The notes below the pieces were generated by a model. The model saw only the letters and a program-made list of their open reading frames with translations, did no database searches and was not told the DNA's origin. A DNA stretch of 64,000 bases. Source: Alitta virens. Lineage: Eukaryota; Annelida; Polychaeta; Phyllodocida; Nereididae. Positions 47,165 to 58,249 of this stretch are shown in pieces. Location: assembly GCA_932294295.1 (NCBI GenBank), contig OW028574.1:31876145-31940144 (forward strand), read 5' to 3'. Numbering within the stretch: the stretch's first letter is position 1; each line of letters opens with the position of its first letter. The translations under genes and the position numbers were made by a program.

Positions 47165-50100
47165 GTCTGTATATATTTACTGACATTGATGTGATATAAT
47201 GTGATATCATATGAAATGATATGATATGGCTTAAAAAATTGAAATATAAATTCTTCATTGATTTTGAAGTTATAAAAGTCGATCATTATTGAGCACAGAG
47301 TTTTAAATGATCCTTGGAAATTTGAGAAAATCCTTTATATTCCAAAACTATTTTTCAAAATGGCAAGAGAGACAGTGCCGAAATTGCTGTTGTCAATTCA
47401 TATTCAGTAGGTTTATCATATGGTTATCATGAATGAAAGGCCTAAGATTCCCATGTGTCATTGAGTAATCACTCACGTGGAGTATTTGGTGATAAAGATT
47501 TTCTTTGCAGGGTGAGATGTTCAGAATTTCAATTGAAGCAAAACCTGACCAAGAGTTCCTTAGAGGTGCAAAGTTCAGATGTGATTGGAAGATGAAACAA
47601 TTACTTAGAAATCATCTCGGAGTTTTGCAACAGGTACTTGGTGTAAACTTGCTTGTTGATATAATATTGAATGGTATGCAAAGTTTACAAGCGAAGAGAC
47701 TGCCAGCAATTGTTTCCCCTGATAATGTCACACATTAAATGATATCATCAAACAATGGTTGGAGTCCTGGCATTGGACAGTTACCATTGTTACCACGGGC
47801 AGTGCTTTCTGTTGGCATAATAGCTCCCTATGAGACAGAAAATGGCTGACACAAGCGGATTACAAGAATTCAAAACACTATTTCCCAATGATTCGAATTA
47901 TACTAGAATAATGCACTCAGATCTATGCCAGATCTGTTGTTTTCAAGCACTTTTGGTTCCACCAAATGTCAATGGTCTTGAAAAATTAAGAATATTCGTC
48001 ATGGGTGTGGTACGCTAGTATTTAATAATGATAGAGGTGGGTATTGACTCTGCTGTGTTAATATTATTATTTTCTCCTTTTATCTTTGCAGCTTCTGAGC
48101 CAGAGTAAATCAATTGAAAATTTCATAGCAGAACTAAAGAATCTGTTGGTAAGTTTCATTAGATAATATAAATGAAATGATATAACCAACTAAGTTTCTT
48201 CCTTTTTTTTTAAATGATTTTCTCCGTTTCTAAAGTTCTTGATTCAAAGTCAGGCACATTTATGCAAGATTAATTTTTGCTTGTAAACGTGATTATTTTA
48301 TGTGAAAGGAAAACCAAATGGAAAACAGTCTACAACCTACATTACCTCCTCCAGCCTCATATTACCAAAGTGTTATAAAAGATATTGAAGACATAGGCTG
48401 GCATAGGTGAGTCAATTGATTATTGCTGACATTTTCATCAAAATGCTAATGAAGTTGATCAATATTGATCATATCCATCATGCACTCTTTTAAGTTATTT
48501 AGTATTATGATGTTTTAAGCTTGTTTCTATTGTTAATGTCGGCTTTTAAAGCAACTGAATTGAGGTGCATTGGTTTTATACATGTCATATTAGAACAAGG
48601 GCTTACTATATTTAATTTTAAGTGAAGTATTTTGAGCAGTTTTTTATTATTTTTTTTTAAAGTAAAAATTGGCTTGCTTTGCTGAAATAAAAAGTGTCTA
48701 ATGACTAAGTTAACGCTCAAAATTATGAAAGGCTCTTCAAAATCAGAGGTGTGCTAGTTTCGATTTATTAATATTGTTTGATTCCACGTGCTGGTATCAT
48801 TGAGTATCTGGGTTGATCAGGAAGAACTTTGTATCCTGTTCCACCAATGTGGTTTAACAATCTCAGTTTTAGACAAGATTATGTTGGATTTACTACTAAG
48901 TTCATGTCACTTCTCCAGAACTATTAAATGACATAAAATTATAAAGATTTTGAATATTTAGTTGGTAATCCAATAGTGAAATTATAAATAAGTTACTGGA
49001 TCTTTTTAACTTACAACATCTTGACACCTTATTGATTGCCACCATTTACCTGAAGAAGACCATAGGTTATGGATGAAACGTTGCTGTAAGTTAAAAAACC
49101 TCCAGTAATTTATTTATAATTTCGCTGTCTTAAATGACATGATAGCCCAATAAAACTTATTAGGCTAAGGCCTAAATGACTTGTTTTTGTATTTTAGTCC
49201 GACCTGAATAAAAAATTAATGTGCACATGAAGAATAATATGAGGTCCCATTTTACCGGTGTTATAATGAGAATATACTTATAAATAAATAGCTGAGTTAA
49301 AAATGAATGACCACACATATTGTTTGGTCATATTTGTTTTGTACCAAGCATGGATCAGCACAAAATGGACACCAATGGTAGCAACAAGTTAAACCCCAAA
49401 CATCTTTCCAATAAAAGCACTTCACTATACTTTATTGTTTGTTCTCTTATTCATAGTAATCATTATGATCATTGGTCATAGAGAAACAACAAATTCCAAT
49501 AGAAATATACATAGCATCCGCTAAATCAAATTTATAAAAACCCTGGGTATCATGATAAGGTAAAGAATTTGGTAGACTTATTTGCTGGCATTTCTGGCCA
49601 TTTTGTATTGCTTCATTCTTTGTATGAAAAAAATCTAATCCTACTATATTAATTCTTACAACATTGGTGAAATGGGACCATATTGTCCAGTATCCCTGTT
49701 TGTTAAAGCAGGTAATGTTGACTGGGTATCATTTGCAGTGGGTCACTTAAACAGTTCGATGAATCTATGAATGCCATGGGTGGTGGACTTATGCAAGGGG
49801 GTGGAATTATGCCAGTGCTTTTAGAATGCTCACATAGCATATTGATCTTGTGGGTTCCCCTCCGCCCACATGCTGGGCTTGCTCGGGGCTTTGCTGTCCA
49901 GCGGTTGACAGGAAGCTGTAGCAGTTAGGCAAGCACTGAGGGAGGCTGTTTGGCTATTGATGTGCTCCATTGATCCAGCAGCCTGCTTGCCTCCAAGCCT
50001 CAGTAGCTACTTGCAGGATGGGGAGCATTGGAAAGCACATTACCCACTGCATTTGTCCTCCCGCCACTCACCAATATGGCTGCCTGGCAGGCCGGCCTTT

Positions 50101-50693
50101 TTCCACCTTGTTGCTTTTGCCGAAGGGCACCCAGACTACTGCTTCATGTTATGCAATATACTAAATATAGATCATATGCACCATCAGAAAGCCTTCATAA
50201 AGGTCCCCATTGACTCAGTTTCTGTATTAATGGACTACATACTTTAGGGGGTGCTTAACACAGTTCAAGGTTATGCCAGTGTCCTGGTTATGTAGAGAAT
50301 CATTAATGCGTGTACTGTTGTATAATATGTCTATATCAACCTTGATATATTTGAAATTTAATGTTTAATGTCTATATTTAATTATCTTAAATTTAGTTAA
50401 ATTAATAAAACGTTTTGTTCCCTGATATCTCAGTCAGGCAGAAATGGGCAATAGGAACTTTGAAGTATCCATATTAGTCAGAGAGTCAGTTTCACTGACT
50501 CCGCTTGTTGCTGAGACCCTGTCTGGATAGTAATGTTGTTGATGGACACTTCTCTTGATTGCATGGATGCTGACGATGACCTCTTATTTGCTGCAGATTG
50601 GTTTGCATTGATGAGACATTCCAAGACTTGAAGCTAGTGGCAATGGATGAAGGGGAGAGGCATCATTTTCTCAGCATCCAACTCAGTTCCAAG
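47078..50693 (+). CDS. FANCL: FANCL, Fanconi anaemia E3 ubiquitin ligase, 5' part (five exons)
   Basis: FANCL is the RING-type ligase of the Fanconi core complex that monoubiquitinates FANCD2 and FANCI at DNA crosslinks. Exons: 47078-47164, 47511-47633, 48092-48148, 48309-48406 and 50597-50693, all GT/AG and in phase. Translation follows the animal protein: CPTLVPIV near the start, then FRISIE...CDWKMKQLL, FIAELKNLL, LPPPASYYQSVIKDIEDIGW and FQDLKLVAMDEGERHHFLSIQL. This covers the N-terminal ELF domain and the start of the double-RWD domain. The rest of that domain and the RING are not in the window; the next intron holds two retrotransposons and runs past 64 kb, or the gene is broken here. 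Confidence 0.85.
47511..47633 (+). CDS. FANCL: FANCL exon 2
   Basis: Acceptor tttctttgcag; encodes GEMFRISIEAKPDQEFL through HLGVLQQ; donor GTACTT. 123 bp, phase 0. Confidence 0.85.
48092..48148 (+). CDS. FANCL: FANCL exon 3
   Basis: 57 bp, acceptor tatctttgcag and donor GTAAGT; encodes LLSQSKSIENFIAELKNLL. Confidence 0.85.
48309..48406 (+). CDS. FANCL: FANCL exon 4
   Basis: Encodes ENQMENSLQPTLPPPASYY then DIEDIGWH; donor GTGAGT. The acceptor (atgtgaaag) is weak, but similarity and phase support it. Confidence 0.8.
48407..50596. other. FANCL intron
   Basis: No exon is seen. A GC-richer patch (about 49780-50120) has open frames with no recognisable similarity and may be an old repeat. Confidence 0.45.
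50597..50693 (+). CDS. FANCL: FANCL exon 5, last one visible
   Basis: Acceptor atttgctgcag; completes the Arg codon split from exon 4 and encodes LVCIDETFQDLKLVAMDEGE to SIQLSSK; donor GTGAGA. It corresponds to the first RWD-like segment of the central domain. Confidence 0.9.
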
Positions 50694-51730
50694 GTGAGAT
50701 GTCAAATGCCGAAAGTATTGGCAGTGTCAGGTGTAGTTAGAATATATGCCACCGCTTTATTTGGTCATTGGTGTTGCGCAAGGTGATTACTAGTGCTGGT
50801 TTCATGTTTCTATGGTAACACAATCCATTTCTTTGCTTTGCAAGATTGTAAGTTAATGACATCACATGAACCGAAAACAATCACCGATAATTTATCTGGC
50901 ATCACTGTTGCCTATTATGATATCACTCGTCATCACTTTTAACATCATCACTGATCAGCATTATTATGTCATAGCTATGCTGACAAATAATCTGTTGTGT
51001 TTCAAAAAAGGTCGCCTTCGAAGGGCCCTCTGATTATGCAAATAATGACGTCATAATTCAACTGTTACATCCCACTTCATATATTTCTTTATCTTAAACA
51101 GATCTACTGTTATGATTTACATAAAATTATTATGCTAGACCTAAATGAAGTTCGATAAGCTTCAATGACTGACATTATAGGCGGGGTTGTCATTCCTGGG
51201 AACCGGCTGTGTATTTGTGGCAACATGGCTTTTTATAAAGGGTATACCTTGAAATGAGCTGGCTGGCCATTCTCATATTTTGTCTTCTATAGCTAGATTA
51301 CCTACAACATATCATTCTGCCTCAATAAGATGAATAAACCCAATGGTATCCACATAAGTTGACAATCCTTTTGACCAGACCACATGGTGACTGGCCATGA
51401 CAGTTATTCTGCTATGCTGCTATTTCACCCCAAGCTATTTATAGCACTGACCTCAAATTCCAGTAGCAAAGTTTTCCTTGGTGTTTTAATATCTGTCAAC
51501 CTTTATTCTTTTCTTTATGTGTCTGTAAACACTTTCTTTGGCTTCTCTATGTTTATGAGACATCCTCAAAAGCTCACAAACACGTGTTTATAACAAATTC
51601 CTAGTAGAAAACAACCTGTCCAGCATGACCCAGATAGCAGCTCACTCAGCAACAACAGAAAATTTGAATCCAGCAGAATTTTGGACCCATGGGTCCAAAA
51701 CTCAGCTGCACTAAAAAACTCACAGACCTA
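50694..51730. other. FANCL intron before the DIRS element
   Basis: No exon is recognised. It contains an octamer-like ATGCAAAT next to a CRE palindrome (51036-51053). Confidence 0.4.
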
Positions 51731-51874
51731 ATTAGCAGTGCTATTCCTCTATTCCAATAGCTGTTACGTCTGAGTTTTAATTTATTAAAGAATTAAAAAA
51801 AGGGTGTTTCCGCCCTTCTGACCACGTGACCGCGTCTATGGTCATGCGCGATAGCGCGCTGATTGTCATTCCTC
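51731..51874 (+). repeat. DIRS left inverted terminal repeat
   Basis: Begins ATTAGCAGTGCTATTCCTCT and ends GATTGTCATTCCTCT. It matches the reverse complement of 57604-57747 with few differences and contains the palindromic GCGCGATAGCGCGC. Confidence 0.9.
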
Positions 51875-52188
51875 TATCAGCTGTCCAAGCGGACGCACGC
51901 GTTTGGACGGCTCGGTTTGTTATGGTTGAGTTGACACGAGTTTGGGATTATTCTCAAGCAATCTCTGGATTTCCACAGGCTTATTTCTACAATACGGATA
52001 GTTTGTTTATGTCAGGCACACTAGACAGGTAAGTAACACTTGTTTAAGCCTGGATTTCTGGAGATTTGGGAGCGATCTTGTACATATACGACGATCGCTA
52101 CTAGCACTGTCACTCGCTCATTTAGTTGCATCAGTGACAGATTAGCTACTTTTCTACACTCCACTTCAATATTAGCTTGCTTCTTATC

Positions 52189-53724
52189 ATGTCAGATAAG
52201 CAAACTAAGGTTGCTGCAACGTTGACGGCAGGAAAAACGCTTCGCCAATGCCCGATGCCAGCTCGCCGACGTTCTGCGTCGCCATTGAAGTTGCCTGTGT
52301 CATCGGTTACACCGGCCACTTGCACTTGCACTTCTGCTTCTCAACTGCAGCCAACTAGAGAAGGCACTAAAACTCCATGCAGTTCCTCAATCAGGGAGTG
52401 ATCTGGAACTACTGGAATCACCCAAGAGCTCAAGGCCTAGATTGAGGGATTTAACAATTATCAAACAGCTGGAAAACCACATGAGATCTAAATCTAGATC
52501 TCCGTTGAGACCCGTCATGTCCTCGCGTCGTAGGACTCCATCGCCTCGACGCCGACATGGTTGTGCAGGGAGGAGGGTTCTGGTGGATGAACCCACACGT
52601 TACCGTCTCCCACGTTCTCCTTTCCACAGGCCAGCCTCCCCGGCCAGTCAACGGTCATCTGTTTTTGAACGGTTGGGCCCAATGTCTGTGACTTCCGCTC
52701 TCTCTCCAACCAGATCCATGGATATGGAGCAGGACAGTAACCCCAACGAGGTCACCAGGTGGACTACCCTCGTCAACCTGGGCATGATCCTGGCAGGCGT
52801 GGAACCACCACCCCAACATCAGCCTAGTGGTCCTTCCCAGGGATTACTCGCTGCATCGCAGGCACCAGACAAGCCACTGGTGTCCTTCCCACCATCCAGA
52901 GGAGTGACGGATTCGCTGGACAGAGCCTTCCAGCACTTCTCTGCCGTTCTGGATGTGCAAGTCTGCACTCCAGAAAATCTTCCAGGGGAAGCCTCCACCA
53001 GCCACCCCATCTCACAGTTCGTGAAGGGCTTCAACCTGAAGTTCCATGGAGGAAACGACTTCCCCTGTCAGCTCAGTCTGCCAAGTCTTCTGCAGAGGAG
53101 GCTTCCTACCTACGCCCTGGTAGTGAGCCCTCGGTTCCTGTATCCAAACTGGCGGACACAGAGGTAGTCCTCAGAAGAGCAGTGAGGACACTGTCTACCT
53201 TGTATTGGCTCCTGAATACCATCAAGGAAGTGTCCAAGCTACCGGCCCAAGACTCCGATGTAGTTGAAGCACAGAAAGCTCTGTCATTCACCACAGACTT
53301 CACTACTGGAGCCTTCATGTCTACCCTGATGCTCAGGAGGGAAAGTTTCGTGAAAGGGGCAGACGTCATGAAGATCCCTCGTCGAGCCCAAACCTGGGCC
53401 GCGATGAGATCCCCACTGTGTCATGGCAGACCTTCTCTTCTCGGCGACATATCTGACGTCAGACGAGTGGCAAGAGAGGAAAGGGAACACCTCATGATGT
53501 CCTCCCTAACGGACAGATCTAGGTCGCTGACCTTCTCCAGATCGCGACCCAGCACCCAGACTGCAGCCGGACCACACACCTCAACAGCTCGCCAGTCTAA
53601 CTTCAGGCAACAGCCGGCTAGGCAGCCCACTTTTCGGGCCCGCAACAGCAACAACAGCGGCGGCAAATCTGCCAAGCCCGCCTGCAAGTCTGCGCCTGCT
53701 CAACAGGCTTCACACAGACGCTAG
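52189..53724 (+). pseudogene. DIRS gag-like ORF1, two frameshifts
   Basis: The start is ATG at 52189 (MSDKQTKVAA). Frame changes near 52395 and 53100 join three segments. It is rich in Ser/Pro/Arg early (RSKSRSPLRP, RRRTPSPRRR), has a middle region with SQFVKGFNLKFHGG, and ends in a basic Gln/Ser/Asn-rich tail, consistent with a nucleic-acid-binding structural protein. No zinc knuckle is seen, as is usual for DIRS gag. Confidence 0.65.
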
Positions 53725-53754
53725 GATTTAGTCGTCCCTTCCACTTCCACTCCA

Positions 53755-56041
53755 GTGGGAGGACGACTACTTTATTATTGTCACGAATGGGATACTCTGG
53801 CCCCCTCCAAGTGGCACAGGAAGTTACTTACAACAGGTCTTACACTCAACTTACGGTCTCAACCTCCCCTCAGCATATCACCTCGTCCAGTACAACTACC
53901 AAGAGACGAAAATCGAAGAACAATCCTACTCGCCGAAGTAGAAGCTCTCCTACAGAAACGGGCGCTAGAAGTGGTAGAAGACCCATCTCCAGGCTTCTAT
54001 TCTCACCTCTTCACAGTTCCCAAGAAGTCAGGAGGTTTCTGCCGGTCATAGACCTAAAATCTCTAAACAAGTTCATTCGATGCCCACACTTCCACATGGA
54101 GACAGACCGCTCCATCAGAAGCCATTTACAACCGGGGAAATGGACAACGAGTATAGACCTTTCAGACGCATACCTGCACATTCCTGTAGCCATAGAATAC
54201 CGGAAATTTCTCCGATTCACATCCAGGGCAAATCTTACCAATTCAGGGCCATGTGCTTCGGCCTGAATATAGGCCCGAGGGTATTCACCAAGCTTCTAGA
54301 TCCAGTATTGGCTCACCTAAGATCCAGAGGTATCCAACTCCACCGCTATCTCGACGATTGGTTGATCCGAGGAACTTCACCCCGAATCGTCGAAGCACAC
54401 ACCCAACAAGTCCTAGACCTGTTCTGCCGCCTAGGACTTCTTGTAAACCAGAAAAAATCTGACCTAACCCCTCGGACACAGTTCACCTTCCTTGGCATGG
54501 ACATAGACCTGACGGAATTTTGGATCCGGCCCACACAAGCGGAAATCTCCAAAATTCTGACTTTTACACAATTGCTACTGAAATCTCAGTCAGCAAAAGT
54601 CCGACATTTACTGTTACTCTTGGGCCTACTGAATCATGCTTCCCAGTTTGTCAAACTAGGCAGACTGCACATAAGACCCCTAAAACTCTATGTGAAAGCC
54701 TGGGTTCCCAACTTAAGAGAATCAATAGACCAGGTGATCCCACTACAACCAGTGTTTCATCAAGCACTCACATGGTGGAAAGACAGGCAACGTTTGGCAG
54801 CTGGAGTCCCTCTACACAGCCTCCAAGGTTGGAGTGCGTTCCTCGAAGGCCACCAGAGGTCCGCCAAGTGGACTCACACGGAGTCATTACTTCACATCTC
54901 CGTATTAGAGCTACGAGCTGTCCACCGAGCTTTAGCATCTCTTCAGCCGTTGATACAGGACAAAGTCATCCACCTCCTGTGCGACAACACAGCCAGGGAT
55001 CAGGCTGGAACCAAATTCAGGTGGGAGAAATATCCCATTACCAAGAATGAGAGTGGGATTTTTCCAGTTGTGATGGGATTTCTGGTCAACCGTTAATGGA
55101 GTCCTTAATAATTTATGATCCACATGATTGCAATAAAAATGAGAGCACCACGTGGATTGAGTCTTACAAACGAAGTCAGACTAAACAAGTGGTGGATGAA
55201 AGTAGGACTCTGATTGGCCAGAAATGGCTCTGCTCTCATTAACCAGCCAATCAGAACGCAGCTTACTTGACTGTTGTGAATGTGGTCACTGCATTCAAGC
55301 ATGAAAACAGTTGTCAATATTTCAATGTTTTGGGCAAACTTTGCGCAATTTTTGCCCATTATGACATGATCTAGTGGGATAATTGAGAAAACAATGCGCA
55401 AATATCGCAAATGCGCGGTCCAACCTGATCCCTGCACAGCAGCGGTTGCGTACATCAGGAACGAAGGGGGCACGCATTCAGTAACACTATACAAAGAGAC
55501 CAGAGACCAGGGGAATCCTCTTATGGTGCTCGAACAACGGGGTGACCTTACTGCCATTTTACCTCCCAGGTCACCTCAACTCAATTGCAGACCTGCTATC
55601 CAGGTCCTCACAGGTGTTAGGGATGAGTGGACCCTACACCACTCAGTATTCACCGGGATTCATCGGTTTTTTCCGAATCTGGAAGTAGACCTATTTGCTA
55701 CACGCTTCAACAATCAGTTACCGAAGTATGTCAGCCCATGCCCAGATCCCTTGGCTTGGAAAATAGATGCTATGTCAATGGAGTGGGAGGAAGAGATAGC
55801 ATACCCCTTCCCCCCAACCAAACTGCTGCCAGAGGTCCTGAGGAAACTTCGCCATTCATCCATGAAGTTGCTCCTGATAGCTCCTTTCTGGCCAAACCAG
55901 ACATGGTTCCCAGAAATCGGCAATCTGCTTTACCACTACCCTCTGCAAATCCCACAGTGGCACCATCTTCTCAAACAGCCAACATCATACATTTACCATC
56001 AAAACCCAGGGCTGCTAAACCTACACGTGTGGCCACTCTGA
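53755..56041 (+). pseudogene. DIRS reverse transcriptase / RNase H, broken
   Basis: RT motifs in order: LFTVPKKSGGF, DLSDAYLHIPV (first catalytic Asp), FRAMCFGLNIGPRVF and HRYLDDWL (catalytic LDD). RNase H has the LELRAVHRAL Glu and LCDNTA Asp, after which a 441-bp insert (54994-55434) interrupts; coding resumes at AVAYIRNEGGTHS and continues with VDLFATRFNN and LLIAPFWPNQTWFP. Frame changes also occur near 54040 and 54235. The protein would copy element RNA to cDNA; this copy cannot make it intact. Confidence 0.85.
54994..55434. mobile_element. 441-bp TIR element inserted in the RNase H region
   Basis: It begins CAGGGATCAGGCTGGA and ends TCCAACCTGATCCCTG, a 16-bp inverted repeat with one mismatch. 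A 6-bp direct repeat CACAGC flanks it (54988-54993 and 55435-55440). The flanking RNase H frame becomes continuous if the insert and one repeat copy are ignored. The CAGGG start resembles hAT, but hAT normally makes 8-bp duplications, so the superfamily is open. No coding content. Confidence 0.85.
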
Positions 56042-57047
56042 GGGATAGATTCCGACAGGTTGGATTTTCGGGAACTGTTGCCCATTACGCCGCAACATCC
56101 CAAAGGGCATCTTCCCTCCGACTGTATCAATCTCACTGGAATACCTTTTACTCATGGTATACAGAGAGAGATTTAGATCCAACCGAAGCCTCTGTTCATC
56201 AACTAGCAGACTTCTTAGTCTACCTCTTCGAGGTGAAGAAACTAGCCCCGAAGACGATCGCCAATTACAGGTCATCGATCGCCTCCACCTTAGGGTCCAT
56301 TGATGGGATACCAGTCTCCCTACATCAATGCCTCTCGCAACTCATCAAGTCGTTCTCTGCTTCGTGCACCCCAGAACGACCTCAGGTACCGGAGTGGGAC
56401 CTAACCAGAGTCCTCCGAATCCTCCGATCAGAGGACTTTGAACCACCTAAATGGGACTCCCAGGCTAACAGAATGTGGTGCACCTGGAAAACCATTTTTC
56501 TGCTCGCACTAGCATCATCTAGCAGACGCAACGAGACCCATGAGATCTGATCTTCTCCCAAGACGTCATGTTCGTAAGGATGGTCCCAGGGTTCCTAGCC
56601 AAGACTTCATATCCCTGGAATGAACCCAGCTCCATTTTTTATCCCGGCCCTGGAACCCTTCTCAGGCCGAGATGCAGAGGACAGACTACTCTGTCCCGTA
56701 CGAATGGTCAGGAAGTACTTGGTCTTCACGGGTGGCCCATCACCCAAGTCCAGACTATTCCTGGTCATCCATCCTCCCAGACTATCGCCTCCTGGTTCAA
56801 GGCCTGTGTCCGCTTCATGCATCAACATAGGCCAGAACTTCACGTTACTGCCCATCAAGTCAGGCGAATGAGCACTTCATGGGCTTTTTACGAAGGTGTA
56901 CACTCGGTAGAGGATATCATCCAGGCAGGCACCTGGACCAACCATTCTACCTTCACCTCCTTTTACCTAGCGGATGTCAGGCTGCAACCACATGGTCAAC
57001 ACCGCATGCACCCTGTAGTGGCCAGGAAACAGGTCACCAATTTCTGA
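55627..57047 (+). pseudogene. DIRS tyrosine recombinase, frameshifted
   Basis: An N-terminal core-binding domain (SLRLYQSHWNTFYSWY, KTIANYRSSIASTLG) is followed by the first catalytic Arg in LALASSSRRNE. The frame changes near 56545 and again before about 56790. The second part has the HxxR box (AHQVRR) and WTNHSTFTSFYLADV with the candidate nucleophile Tyr. The enzyme would join the circular DNA intermediate to the genome. It overlaps the 3' end of the RT/RNase H frame, as in other DIRS elements. Confidence 0.85.
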
Positions 57048-57423
57048 GGCTACTTGGCCACTCTTCCCCTAATTCAACCCTCTGGCTTTTATTATTATGC
57101 TCATTGGGGTTTATTTTGGTTTTTACAACCTGCTTATGATCATATATAAATCATACAGGTTCCACAATTTTACACTGAGGGAGCTCAAACATACATTCTC
57201 CCTTCAGTCAGATTATACTGTCTCTCCATCCCTCCAACTGAGAATCCTCAACAAGGGGGGGGGGGAAGAGAGTTCAGTGAAGTGCGTAGCCGCGCCCTTC
57301 ACCCTGATGCCAGGTCCCACAGGTCATACACTGCCACTCTGTTTTATCTCACCCTTGACCACAATTTTAATCCTGGAAGGATACAGCCTCAGGCTCTCCC
57401 TCCTCCACTTTGGGAATCTGCAC

Positions 57424-57555
57424 TGCTAATCATTGTCACGCTCTATTAAGCGTGACAATAGGTCTGTGGGCTTAAGTGACATAGAGTTAAGGTCCTCCCC
57501 CCAGGGGGATAGGACCTACCTCTGTGAGCTTATAGCCCACAGACCTATTACGAGA
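57424..57555. repeat. DIRS internal complementary region with palindromic arms
   Basis: Begins ACTGCTAATCATTGTCACGC. It contains ATAGGTCTGTGGGCT and, inverted, AGCCCACAGACCTAT, enclosing about 65 bp. The left part is repeated after the right ITR at 57739-57790, where the enclosed segment appears in the opposite orientation. Confidence 0.8.
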
Positions 57556-57603
57556 TTTTCCCACCCACCTCCCCTCAGATCCTTACTTATGGGACGTCTG
57601 AGA

Positions 57604-57747
57604 GAGGAATGACAATCAGCGCGCTATCGCGCATGACCGTAAACACGGTCACGTGGTCAGAAGGGCGGGAACACCCTTTTTTAATTCTTTAATACATTAA
57701 AACTCAGCCGTAACAGCTATTGGAATAGAGGAATAGCACTGCTAATC
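57604..57747 (-). repeat. DIRS right inverted terminal repeat
   Basis: Inverted partner of 51731-51874; small differences only. Confidence 0.9.
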
Positions 57748-57840
57748 ATTGTCACACTCTATTAAGGGTGACAATAGGTCTGTGGGCTATAAGCTCACAG
57801 AGATAGGTCCTATCCCCCTGGGGGGGAGGACCTTAAAATT
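57748..57840. repeat. Rearranged copy of the internal complementary region
   Basis: Follows the right ITR. It matches 57434-57475 directly (AATAGGTCTGTGGGCT), then continues with the reverse complement of 57486-57535 (TAGGTCCTATCCCCCTGG). The far palindromic arm is absent. Confidence 0.75.
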
Positions 57841-58249
57841 ACTCTATAAAGGTTGGTTTTCTTGCATTCTTAGTTTGATGAATGGATAAGTTACCCTTTC
57901 TACTCTTTATTGCTGTATATATCACAAAATAAGCAAAATTTCAGGATACAGCCCCTTTATCTCATGCATCACCCCAGGTACAAATAAAAGCAATTTGGGC
58001 AGTTAACATTTATTACTTAATGATCAAAACATAACATGTTCACATGAATCTCATACAAATGAATATAATAAATGTTAACTTAAATGAAATTTCTGAGGTT
58101 GGCCCAAGCTCGAACCTCAGCTACGTCAGTTACTCCCAAGTAGCATGCTGGCCCAAGCTCAAGCATAGCTCCTCTGACTAGCACTGCTAAACAAAAACCT
58201 ACGACTAGGAGTGCTTAAACATGACACGACATATATATGCCTATGATAA
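57841..58249. other. Stretch between the two retrotransposons
   Basis: No ORF of interest. A short repeated phrase 'ggcccaagctc' occurs at about 58102 and 58151. It may be the 3' terminal region of the Ngaro-like element. Confidence 0.4.

Larger units (their letters stand above)
51731..57840 (+). mobile_element. DIRS-like tyrosine-recombinase retrotransposon, decayed
   Basis: Order: left inverted terminal repeat (51731-51874), gag-like frames (52189-53724), RT/RNase H (53755-56041, split by an insert at 54994-55434), tyrosine recombinase (55627-57047), internal complementary region (57424-57555), right inverted terminal repeat (57604-57747) and a rearranged extension to about 57840. Inverted termini, RT plus tyrosine recombinase and an internal complementary region are the DIRS hallmarks; such elements integrate as circles without target-site duplication. 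At least five frameshifts make this copy non-autonomous. I saw no methyltransferase domain. It lies in or beyond the FANCL intron. Confidence 0.9.

Noticed and set aside
49957..50247. 96-codon frame inside the FANCL intron
   Set aside because: No similarity recognised, overlapping frames in other phases, and FANCL exons 4 and 5 join in phase without it.
52040..53687. Several overlapping - strand frames opposite the DIRS gag region
   Set aside because: Shadows of the GC-richer coding strand; no recognisable motifs.
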